Positions 1 to 5,688 of a stretch of 5,688 nucleotides of DNA are shown here, one piece after another. Below the pieces are notes generated by a model. That model did no database searches and was not told where the DNA came from. It saw nothing but the letters and a program-made list of their open reading frames with translations. Position 1 is the stretch's first letter. The number at the start of each line of letters is the position of its first letter. The translations under genes were made by a program, and so were the position numbers. This DNA is from Oceanihabitans sp. (GTDB lineage: Bacteria > Bacteroidota > Bacteroidia > Flavobacteriales > Flavobacteriaceae), in assembly GCA_018067265.1 (NCBI GenBank), contig JAGPUY010000141.1:1-5688 (forward strand), in the 5' to 3' direction.

Positions 1-1206
1 AATTACAATACCATCATCGACCAAAATACCAATAACGATAATCATTCCAAAAAGTGATAATACATTTATGGTAACACCAAGTTGTGCCGCAAAAATAAAC
101 ATTCCTAAAAATGAAATAGGCAAACCAAATGCTACCCATAATGCCAAACGTGTATTTAAGAATAGGGATAAAAAGATTAACACCAACAGCATTCCTACAA
201 TGGCATTTTCTGTTAATAAATCGGTACGTTGTTCCAGTGTTTTTGAACGATCTTCAATAATACTTAATTGTACATTATTATGCTTTTGATTATATCCTTC
301 AATATACGTTTTCACATTTTCTGCAGAGGATATTAAATCCTCGTTATTCGTGCTAGTTACCGTAATATTTACGGATAAATTTTGGTTGTAATACGTCGCA
401 TTTGGAGTCTCTGAGAAACGATCACGAATAATAGCCACGTCTTTTAAACGAATAACTTTACCATCATTGGTAGCACGAACCACAATATTAGAAAGCTCAT
501 CCCCATAATACGAACGGTTATTTGCTCGAATTAGATATTCTTCGGCATCCGTTTTTATAGTTCCTCCAGTAGTTAAAATATTAGCTCTACTTACGGCTTG
601 CGAAACTTCCGTAAAGGTTAGGTTATACGCTAACAAACTAATTTCGTTTACTGCTATTTCAATTTCTTCATCTGGATAACCAGAAATAGATATTTGCGAA
701 ATACCTTCAATAGCTCTTAAATCATTTTCAACTTGCCTCCCTAATTGTTTTAAAGTTGCCAGCGGAATATTATCGCCACTTAAAGCAAAGGAAATGGTTT
801 CTCTAACCACCTCTTGTTTCGCTACAATTAAAGGTTCCATTCCGGAAGGAAAAGAAGGCACGCGATCTACGGCATTTTTAACTTCCAATAACATAAAGTC
901 AATGTTCTCCCCTTTTTCGGTTTCTACAGTAATGGTTCCACTGTTTTCTCTAGATACCGAAGTAACGCGATCCACACCCTTTAAACCTTTTAGATTATCT
1001 TCTATTTGAAGTACAATACCTTCTTCAATTTCTTGAGGTGATGCTCCAGGATAGGTAACACTAATGTTGATTATTTTAGATTCTACTAAAGGAAAAAAGG
1101 AAGATTTTAAGGATAGTATTCCTAGAATTCCAAAACCAATAAAAGCTAAAATAAAGATATTAACAGCTACGTGATATTTAATAAAATATGTTATTAATTT
1201 TCTCAT
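1..1206 (-). CDS. Efflux RND transporter permease subunit (AcrB/HAE family), N-terminal part, truncated by the window edge
   Basis: The reading frame is open from the ATG at 1206 to base 1, giving 402 codons of a protein that is usually about 1000 residues or more. RND permeases are proton-driven inner-membrane pumps that work with a periplasmic adaptor and an outer-membrane channel. Visible in order: a first transmembrane helix at about residues 13-31; a porter-domain start with FFP (37-39) and YPGASPQEIEE (52-62); a long periplasmic stretch; then hydrophobic helices at about 334-352, 355-376 and 383-402. The last one carries GILVDDGIVI, with D397 and D398 matching the TM4 Asp-Asp proton-relay pair of AcrB (D407/D408). 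The start lies 2 bp after the adaptor stop codon, so the two are cotranscribed. The Asp pair favours a drug/lipophile (HAE-type) pump over a metal pump, but the substrate cannot be told. The C-terminal half is outside the window. Confidence 0.95.
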   Translation of the reverse strand, partial: MRKLITYFIKYHVAVNIFILAFIGFGILGILSLKSSFFPLVESKIINISVTYPGASPQEIEEGIVLQIEDNLKGLKGVDRVTSVSRENSGTITVETEKGENIDFMLLEVKNAVDRVPSFPSGMEPLIVAKQEVVRETISFALSGDNIPLATLKQLGRQVENDLRAIEGISQISISGYPDEEIEIAVNEISLLAYNLTFTEVSQAVSRANILTTGGTIKTDAEEYLIRANNRSYYGDELSNIVVRATNDGKVIRLKDVAIIRDRFSETPNATYYNQNLSVNITVTSTNNEDLISSAENVKTYIEGYNQKHNNVQLSIIEDRSKTLEQRTDLLTENAIVGMLLVLIFLSLFLNTRLALWVAFGLPISFLGMFIFAAQLGVTINVLSLFGMIIVIGILVDDGIVI

Positions 1207-1208
1207 GT

Positions 1209-2342
1209 TTACTGCTTGTCTTTGGTATTACTTTTTTCTTCAAAAGCTTTCACTAACATTCCTGCATAGGCACCAGGAACCGATTTTTTAAGAATAATAG
1301 TTCCGTTAGGTACATTTTTCAATACTACTTTCGTTTCCGAAAAATACACAGGTTTTACATCTATTACATCCAACAGACTATCTTTAACTACAAATATTTG
1401 CTGACTTTCTAAAAGCAAGTTTCTATCAATTTCGATAGCATCACTTTCTTCTTTTGCATTTAGATTCGCTTCTAAATACATGCCTTCTTTTAGATTGGCG
1501 TGCTTCACTTCTATATACGCAGTAATGGTTTGTGTGGTAGCATCAATACTTCCGTTAACACGGGATACTTTACCAGTATATACTTCTGTTTTATCTAAGT
1601 TATTTAAAGCAACGTCTTCACCTACTTTTAACAAATTAGCGTAGGTTTTACTAATAGCTACTTCCATTTCGTATACCGAAGGATCTATAAATTCTCCTAA
1701 TTTTTGTCCGCTTCTAATTAAGGTACCTTCCGTTACTAACGCTTCGGTTAAGATTCCCGAAAAAGGTGCAGAGATATAATACTTAGCCAAACGTTGTTCT
1801 AAGTTTTTTACGTTGTAGTAATTAGATACAATACTTCTTCCTGTTATGAAATAGTTCTCCTTATCGGAAGTCATTTGAGGTAACTTTGGAGTTGTTTTAT
1901 CTAAATCAAAACTAGTAAGATAGTTTTGCCATTTATCGAATATATCTGGAAAATCTAAACGAAGATCTGGCATGATAGCAGCAATAGAGTTGTACAGATT
2001 ACTTTTTGAAGACTGTACACTTGCGTAATACTCTGCAGCATCTATTTTAATTAAAGTTTGTCCTGCTCTGTATTTTTGTCCAGGTTTAAATAAAGTACTT
2101 CCAGATTTAAAAATCCCTTGCACTTCGGCATAAATTTCTAATCTACGTTTCGCTTCAAGACTACCATTTGCGGCAATAACTATTGGAATGGTGCTGTTTT
2201 GTACCGTATCTGTAAAAATAGTTTTTACAATTTTAGCTTTAACTGGCTTTGGTTTGTTTTTATCTGCTATTAATTTATCAGCAATAAAGTAAGAGCCAAT
2301 TATAAGTAGCACACCTATAATAGATAGTATAATTTTACGCAT
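1209..2342 (-). CDS. Efflux RND transporter periplasmic adaptor subunit (HlyD/membrane fusion protein family)
   Basis: This 377-residue protein links the inner-membrane RND pump to an outer-membrane channel. An N-terminal hydrophobic segment at about residues 4-21 (IILSIIGVLLIIG) anchors or exports it, and no lipobox cysteine is seen. A split lipoyl/barrel-sandwich domain follows: the first half is at about 60-105 (GSLEAKRRLEIYAEVQG, then FKPGQKYRAGQTLIKID) and the second half at about 190-225 (ISAPFSGILTEALVTEGTLI). A beta-barrel and a membrane-proximal domain follow to about residue 350. The segment between the lipoyl halves (about 110-188) is not the usual long heptad hairpin: it has a proline- and aromatic-rich stretch around 124-165, which I recall from other Bacteroidetes adaptors. 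The length is normal for the family. It is first in the operon and the permease follows after 2 bp. A TAnnTTTG box and an inverted repeat lie upstream. No strong Shine-Dalgarno site precedes the ATG, as is usual in this phylum. Confidence 0.95.
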   Translation of the reverse strand: MRKIILSIIGVLLIIGSYFIADKLIADKNKPKPVKAKIVKTIFTDTVQNSTIPIVIAANGSLEAKRRLEIYAEVQGIFKSGSTLFKPGQKYRAGQTLIKIDAAEYYASVQSSKSNLYNSIAAIMPDLRLDFPDIFDKWQNYLTSFDLDKTTPKLPQMTSDKENYFITGRSIVSNYYNVKNLEQRLAKYYISAPFSGILTEALVTEGTLIRSGQKLGEFIDPSVYEMEVAISKTYANLLKVGEDVALNNLDKTEVYTGKVSRVNGSIDATTQTITAYIEVKHANLKEGMYLEANLNAKEESDAIEIDRNLLLESQQIFVVKDSLLDVIDVKPVYFSETKVVLKNVPNGTIILKKSVPGAYAGMLVKAFEEKSNTKDKQ

Positions 2343-2366
2343 TGGTATCGTTTTGTAATTAGACTA

Positions 2367-2374
2367 CAAAACTA
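2367..2374 (-). promoter_or_regulatory. Putative Bacteroidetes-type promoter (-7 box) of the efflux operon
   Basis: Read on the minus strand this is TAGTTTTG, a perfect match to the Bacteroidetes -7 consensus TAnnTTTG. It lies 24 bp upstream of the adaptor start codon. A TTG -33 element is not clear at the expected spacing; the region holds GTTTA within the adjoining inverted repeat. A weak -33 box together with an overlapping repeat would fit a regulated promoter. This is a motif call only. Confidence 0.5.
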
Positions 2375-2382
2375 TGCTATAG

Positions 2383-2402
2383 TTTAACGGGTAAACGTTA
2401 AA
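2383..2402. promoter_or_regulatory. Perfect 7-bp-arm inverted repeat, candidate operator of the efflux operon
   Basis: TTTAACG and CGTTAAA form perfect inverted arms around a 6-bp centre, GGTAAA. The repeat starts 8 bp behind the putative -7 box, where the -33 contact should be, so a protein bound here would control the adaptor-permease operon. Efflux pumps of this kind are often under TetR, MarR or similar repressors, but no regulator gene is in the window. It could also form a small hairpin in readthrough RNA from the ABC-F gene. No T-tract follows in that direction, so an intrinsic terminator is unlikely. Confidence 0.4.
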
Positions 2403-2418
2403 GAAAACCTAAAAAAAC

Positions 2419-4326
2419 TTATGCAAAATCTTCTAGTTTCAATGTGATATCTTCCCATTCTTGCATGAGTTGGGTAAGTTTATTTTTGTTAGCTTGATAG
2501 GTATCAAAGAAACCTGGTTTAGAAGAAACTTCGTCATAATTTACAGCGAGTTCCACATCTGCCTCTTTAATTTCTTTTTCTAACTGATTTATTTTAGATT
2601 CTGTATTACTCAACCTGTTATTTAAAGATTTTAGTTTCTTTTGGTCGTCGTAAGACTGGGTTTTCTTTTCTTTAGGAGCAGATTTTATAACGGTACGTTT
2701 TTCTACCTCACGCAGGTTCTCCACATTACGCTGCTCTAGGTAATAATCTATATCTCCTAAATACTTCTTGATTTTTTCATCTTTAAATTCATAAACCGTA
2801 TCTGTTAATCCTTGTAAGAAATCACGATCATGCGAAACCAAAAGAAGTGTGCCTTCAAAACGCTTTAAGGCATCTTTTAAAACGTTTTTAGATTTAATAT
2901 CTAAGTGATTGGTTGGCTCATCCATAATAAGCACATTAAAAGGTTGCAGCATTAATTTTGCAAGCGCCAAACGGTTACGTTCCCCTCCAGAAAGTACTCT
3001 TACATATTTCTCTGCTTCGTCACCACGAAATAAAAACGAACCTAAAATATCACGAACTTTACTTCTATTGGTTTCGTTTGCAGCATCAATCATGGTATCT
3101 AAAACGGTTTTGCTACCGTCTAAATATTCTGCTTGATTTTGCGCGAAATAACCAATCTGTACGTTATGACCCAGTTTTAAGTTTCCGTCGTGTTTTAAAT
3201 CGCCGACCAAAATTTTAGCAAGTGTAGATTTACCTTGCCCATTCTGACCAACAAATGCCGTCTTCACATCCCGTTCAATCATTAAACTCACTTCGGATAA
3301 GACTTGGTTTTCACCGTAATTTTTAGAAATCTTATCTGCTTCTACCACTACTTTTCCAGGCGTTATAGAAACTGGAAAATTTAAAGTCATTACAGAGTTA
3401 TCATCTTCATCTACTTCAATTCTATCAATTTTGTCCAGCTTTTTTATTAGCGATTGCGCCATGGTTGCTTTACTCGCTTTCGCTCTAAACTTTTCAATTA
3501 GTTTTTCCGTCTGTTCAATCTGTTTTTGCTGATTTTTTTGAGACGCTAATTGTTGTGCTTTAATTTCATTTCGAAGCACTAAATACTTCGTATATGGTTT
3601 TGGGTAATCGTAAATTCTTCCTAAGGAAACCTCAATGGTTCTGTTGGTTACATTATCTAAAAACATCTTATCATGCGAAACAATCACTACTGCTCCCGCA
3701 TAATTTTTCAAGAATCCTTCTAACCAGATAATAGATTCTATATCCAAGTGATTGGTTGGCTCATCTAATAATAGCAAGTCATTATTTTGTAATAATAATT
3801 TGGCCAATTCAATACGCATTCTCCAACCACCAGAAAAAGTATCGGTAAGCTTATTAAAGTCTTCGCGTTTAAAACCTAGACCTTGTAATATTTTTTCGGT
3901 TTCTCCCTGGTAGTTATACCCGCCAAGGATTTCGAATTGATGTTGTAAATCGTTAAGATCAATCATTATTTGATTGTATCCTTCACTTTCGTAATCGGTA
4001 CGCTCTACAAGTTGTGTGTTTATTTCCTCTAGCTGTGCTTCTACTTTTTTAATTTCGGTAAAGGCTTGATAAGATTCTTCCAATACACTTCTTCCTAAAA
4101 CAAAATCAATATCTTGCTTTAAGAAACCAATTTTTAAGTCTTTATCTGCAGCTAATTGTCCAGAATCCGGTTCCAAATCCTTAGATAAAATTTTAAGCAT
4201 GGTAGATTTTCCTGCGCCATTTTTCCCTATTAGACCAACACGATCGCCAGAATTAAGTTTAAAAGTAATTTCTTCGAATAAATATTCGCCTTGAAAAGAT
4301 ATAGATAGATTGTGTATGTTAAGCAT
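2419..4326 (-). CDS. ABC-F family ATPase (ribosome-associated, YheS/Uup-like)
   Basis: This 635-residue protein has two ABC domains in one chain and no membrane segments, the ABC-F arrangement. Members bind the ribosomal E site and act on stalled or drug-bound ribosomes or in translation control. Domain 1: Walker A GKNGAGKST (34-42), signature FSGGW (164-168), Walker B LLLLDEP (184-190), H-loop H218. The linker carrying the P-site-tRNA interaction motif is at about 240-312, with a charged helical part and KASKATMAQS at 283-292. Domain 2: Walker A GQNGQGKST (360-368), signature LSGGE (445-449), Walker B VLIMDEP (465-471), H499. Both catalytic glutamates (E189, E470) are present. The C-terminal tail (about 560-635) is a Lys/Glu-rich coiled coil, as in Uup-type proteins. 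The length is close to that of E. coli YheS. It is divergent from the DUF983 gene, with a palindrome just before its start. It is probably a housekeeping member; a resistance role cannot be excluded from sequence alone. Confidence 0.95.
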   Translation of the reverse strand: MLNIHNLSISFQGEYLFEEITFKLNSGDRVGLIGKNGAGKSTMLKILSKDLEPDSGQLAADKDLKIGFLKQDIDFVLGRSVLEESYQAFTEIKKVEAQLEEINTQLVERTDYESEGYNQIMIDLNDLQHQFEILGGYNYQGETEKILQGLGFKREDFNKLTDTFSGGWRMRIELAKLLLQNNDLLLLDEPTNHLDIESIIWLEGFLKNYAGAVVIVSHDKMFLDNVTNRTIEVSLGRIYDYPKPYTKYLVLRNEIKAQQLASQKNQQKQIEQTEKLIEKFRAKASKATMAQSLIKKLDKIDRIEVDEDDNSVMTLNFPVSITPGKVVVEADKISKNYGENQVLSEVSLMIERDVKTAFVGQNGQGKSTLAKILVGDLKHDGNLKLGHNVQIGYFAQNQAEYLDGSKTVLDTMIDAANETNRSKVRDILGSFLFRGDEAEKYVRVLSGGERNRLALAKLMLQPFNVLIMDEPTNHLDIKSKNVLKDALKRFEGTLLLVSHDRDFLQGLTDTVYEFKDEKIKKYLGDIDYYLEQRNVENLREVEKRTVIKSAPKEKKTQSYDDQKKLKSLNNRLSNTESKINQLEKEIKEADVELAVNYDEVSSKPGFFDTYQANKNKLTQLMQEWEDITLKLEDFA

Positions 4327-4332
4327 AGATTG

Positions 4333-4346
4333 GTAACAATTGTTAC
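4333..4346. promoter_or_regulatory. Perfect 14-bp palindrome GTAACAATTGTTAC in the ABC-F leader
   Basis: The sequence equals its own reverse complement over all 14 bases. It ends 6 bp before the ABC-F ATG, where ribosome contact occurs, so as RNA (5-bp stem, AATT loop) it could mask the initiation site. As DNA it could be a binding site for a dimeric repressor. It is also upstream of the putative DUF983 promoter, so one protein could affect both genes. No regulator is identified and the function is inferred from position only. Confidence 0.35.
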
Positions 4347-4367
4347 TTTAATTTAATAAATAATGGC

Positions 4368-4375
4368 TAGTTTTG
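4368..4375 (+). promoter_or_regulatory. Putative Bacteroidetes -7 box for the DUF983 gene
   Basis: TAGTTTTG matches TAnnTTTG exactly on the plus strand and lies 48 bp upstream of the preferred DUF983 ATG at 4424. A TTG at 4340-4342, inside the palindrome, is a possible -33 element, but the 25-bp spacing is longer than the usual 17-23 bp. Transcription would start near 4380. Confidence 0.45.
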
Positions 4376-4405
4376 TTTAGATGAATACATTTCATAACCA
4401 GTTTG

Positions 4406-4413
4406 CAAAAGTA
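4406..4413 (-). promoter_or_regulatory. Putative Bacteroidetes -7 box for the ABC-F gene
   Basis: Read on the minus strand this is TACTTTTG, an exact TAnnTTTG match, 79 bp upstream of the ABC-F ATG. Transcription would start near 4400, giving a 5' leader of about 75 nt that contains the palindrome and a 15-codon ORF. No good TTG -33 element is seen behind it, so the call rests on the -7 box and its position. Confidence 0.4.
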
Positions 4414-4423
4414 CATAAATAAT

Positions 4424-4810
4424 ATGTTTAAAAAAGGTTCTAAATTATATAGTATTTTAACGGGTTCTTGCCCAAAATGTCATCAAGAATCCATGTATAG
4501 TGACACCAATCCCTATCACTTAACGAAGACATTAACGATGCACGATAATTGCTCGCATTGTGGTATTAAATACAAGATCGAACCATCTTTCTTTTATGGC
4601 GCGATGTATGTTAGTTACGGTGTTGGTATTGCTTTTGCTGTTGCTGCAGCTGTAATTAGCGGGGTTTTTCTAAAAGCTTCCATTCATTATGTTTTTGCTT
4701 CTATAGCTGGAACTCTAATTATTTTTGCTCCTATAATAATGCGTATATCCAGAAATATATGGATTAATATGTTTGTCCATTTTGATAAAAATGCAGTGAA
4801 AAAGAAATAA
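4424..4810 (+). CDS. DUF983 family zinc-ribbon membrane protein
   Basis: This 128-residue protein belongs to the DUF983 family, whose function is unknown. The N-terminal part has two CxxC knuckles, C16-P-K-C19 and C43-S-H-C46, likely a zinc ribbon. A conserved block IEPSFFYGAMYVSY (52-65) leads into two transmembrane helices at about 62-83 and 87-106. The short basic tail ends in KKK. I chose the ATG at 4424 because MFKKGSKLYSILTG is the usual start of flavobacterial homologues. The frame could be extended 7 codons to a TTG at 4403, but that overlaps the opposing putative promoter box. It is divergent from the ABC-F gene and convergent with the oxidoreductase. No partner or pathway can be inferred with confidence. 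Confidence 0.9.
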   Translation: MFKKGSKLYSILTGSCPKCHQESMYSDTNPYHLTKTLTMHDNCSHCGIKYKIEPSFFYGAMYVSYGVGIAFAVAAAVISGVFLKASIHYVFASIAGTLIIFAPIIMRISRNIWINMFVHFDKNAVKKK

Positions 4811-4816
4811 TTATTT

Positions 4817-4928
4817 GGGCGTTACCACAAGGGTCGCGCTTTCCATTGTATCTTTTTACTTCTATATCAGGTAACTATTAAGGAAATTTATACTTCCGTA
4901 AAAAGGATGCCATTGCAATCGCTAACGC
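4817..4928. repeat. Structured intergenic element resembling a common Flavobacteriaceae repeat
   Basis: The element fills most of the gap between two convergent genes. Its ends are complementary: GCGTTA (4819-4824) with TAACGC (4923-4928). Further nested pairs are GCG (4836-4838) with CGC (4920-4922), ATTG (4845-4848) with CAAT (4916-4919), ATC (4850-4852) with GAT (4906-4908), and TTTTTAC (4853-4859) with GTAAAAA (4898-4904). A variable-looking apical part holds a small GGAA/TTCC pair (4882-4885, 4894-4897). The framing blocks, GGGCGTTACC then GGGTCGCGCTTTCC on the left and AAAAAGGATGCC then CAATCGCTAACGC on the right, match my memory of a multicopy intergenic repeat in flavobacterial genomes. 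Only one copy is in this window, so repetitiveness is recalled, not shown. It could serve as a bidirectional terminator for the two flanking genes or be a non-autonomous element. No protein is encoded. Confidence 0.55.
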
Positions 4929-4987
4929 AAGCAAGCTCAAGCCTTTTTCTATACCACAAGCTTAGTTTCTGCAATAGCTAGTCGTAT

Positions 4988-5688
4988 TTATTGAAATCTA
5001 GCAATATCAATTTCGTTTTCCAAAGCTATATTATTCTCAATGCGATCGAATAGCTGTTTTGCTACATAAGGAGCAATCATAACACCTCTTGTACCTAAAC
5101 CATTAAGCACATACATATTTTTATGTGTTTCGTGTTGACCAACAAGCGGTCTTCTATCGGTAACTGTTGGCCGTATTCCTGCAACTTGATTAACGACTTC
5201 AAAATCGCATTTTAAAAAGGTTTTAAGCTTTTTTAAGAGCGCCTCTTTAGCTTCTGTCGTAATGTTGTTCGTTTTATCTTTCCAGTCGTATGTTGCGCCT
5301 ACTGTATATAAATCGTTTCCTATAGGAATTAAAAACACACTGGATTTTAATACAAAGTCTATTTTTAAATCCGGCGCATGAATAGTTACCAATTCTCCTT
5401 TTACTTCTTTTAAAGGAAGGTCTTTAAAAAACGGATTCTTTTTAACACCAAAACCTTCCGCAAAAATGATATGTTTTGCACTAATATCCTTATACTGAAT
5501 CGTATCTTCTATAATTAATGCTTCATAACGAAAAGTATCTTCCAATAATTGGTTACGCTCTAGTAAGTGTTTTTTATAGCTTTCAATTAAAAGCTTCGTA
5601 TCTATCCTTCCGGTTCCTAAAACTTTTCCGAAGCCAAAATTTGCATCCAATGCTTGGCTATCGTTTTTTATTAAAGCTGTAGAAAGGT
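4988..5688 (-). CDS. FAD-dependent oxidoreductase (DAO family), C-terminal part, truncated by the window edge
   Basis: The frame runs from the TAA at 4988-4990 to the right edge without a stop, giving 232 complete codons plus a partial one. The family is usually about 350-380 residues, so roughly one third, including the N-terminal FAD-binding GxGxxG, lies outside. A TTG at 5648-5650 is an internal leucine codon, not a start, since the frame continues coherently past it. Family marks seen in fragment numbering: GTGRIDTKLLIESYKKHL (24-41), typical of the substrate-domain start; a stretch with IIFAEGFG before a PFF segment; GIRPTVTDRRPLVG (170-183); and the C-terminal FAD-contacting GLGTRGVMIAPYVAKQL (196-212). 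DAO proteins such as glycine oxidase, D-amino-acid dehydrogenase and the MnmC C-terminal domain oxidise amines or amino acids; the substrate here is not determinable. It is convergent with the DUF983 gene. Confidence 0.92.
   Translation of the reverse strand, partial: LSTALIKNDSQALDANFGFGKVLGTGRIDTKLLIESYKKHLLERNQLLEDTFRYEALIIEDTIQYKDISAKHIIFAEGFGVKKNPFFKDLPLKEVKGELVTIHAPDLKIDFVLKSSVFLIPIGNDLYTVGATYDWKDKTNNITTEAKEALLKKLKTFLKCDFEVVNQVAGIRPTVTDRRPLVGQHETHKNMYVLNGLGTRGVMIAPYVAKQLFDRIENNIALENEIDIARFQ

Noticed and set aside
68..1009. Plus-strand ORFs of 73 and 71 codons at 68-289 and 794-1009
   Set aside because: Both lie antisense within the well-supported RND permease frame and show no recognisable domain or promoter.
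2383..2402. Intrinsic terminator for the ABC-F gene
   Set aside because: The stem is short and AT-rich, and no T-run follows it in the minus direction. The operator reading fits its position better.
2909..3218. Plus-strand ORFs of 75 and 86 codons opposite the ABC-F gene
   Set aside because: They overlap each other and are antisense to the second ABC domain, whose motifs are intact. Their sequences are low-information shadows.
4403..4423. TTG start giving a 135-residue DUF983 protein
   Set aside because: The extra seven residues are not part of the usual family N-terminus, and the ATG at 4424 gives the expected MFKKGSKLYSILTG start.
4929..4987. Weak AAGCT/AGCTT pairing and CAAGC direct repeats after the structured element
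   Set aside because: The arms are only 5 bp with no GC-rich stem or well-placed T-run, so no terminator or repeat can be supported here.
5648..5650. TTG as the start of a complete 220-residue oxidoreductase
   Set aside because: The frame stays open to the window edge, and the FAD-binding N-terminal half expected of the family would be missing. It is a truncated view, not a short gene.

Overview
The window looks like chromosomal DNA from a member of the Flavobacteriaceae (Bacteroidetes). The evidence is AT-rich sequence, protein sequences of recognisably flavobacterial type, the Bacteroidetes promoter box TAnnTTTG upstream of genes in place of a sigma70 -10, the lack of strong Shine-Dalgarno sites, and a convergent intergenic element that resembles a repeat common in this family. 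The genus cannot be fixed from the sequence.

Left part (1-2418): a two-gene minus-strand efflux operon. A membrane-fusion (periplasmic adaptor) protein of 377 aa is followed after only 2 bp by an RND permease. The permease runs off the left edge just after its transmembrane Asp-Asp proton-relay pair. Upstream is a 76-bp gap with a perfect TAnnTTTG box and a 7-bp-arm inverted repeat just behind it, a good candidate operator.

Middle (2419-4326): a full-length, intact ABC-F ATPase (635 aa, two ABC domains and a C-terminal coiled coil) on the minus strand. It most likely acts on the ribosome rather than as a transporter. No terminator is visible between it and the efflux operon, so readthrough is possible.

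Right part (4327-5688): a short divergent control region holds two TAnnTTTG boxes facing opposite ways, a perfect 14-bp palindrome next to the ABC-F start, and two short leader ORFs. It is followed by a plus-strand DUF983 zinc-ribbon membrane protein (128 aa from the preferred ATG). A 177-bp convergent gap then holds a structured repeat-like element of about 112 bp. Last comes the C-terminal two thirds of a minus-strand FAD-dependent amine/amino-acid oxidoreductase of the DAO family, which runs off the right edge.

The efflux pair forms one functional unit (an inner-membrane pump and its periplasmic adaptor; an outer-membrane TolC-like partner is not in view). The ABC-F, DUF983 and DAO genes look like housekeeping neighbours with no obvious common pathway. 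No CRISPR array, transposase, tRNA or rRNA is visible. The parts most worth a second look are the repeat-like element at 4817-4928 and the compact divergent leader region at 4333-4422.
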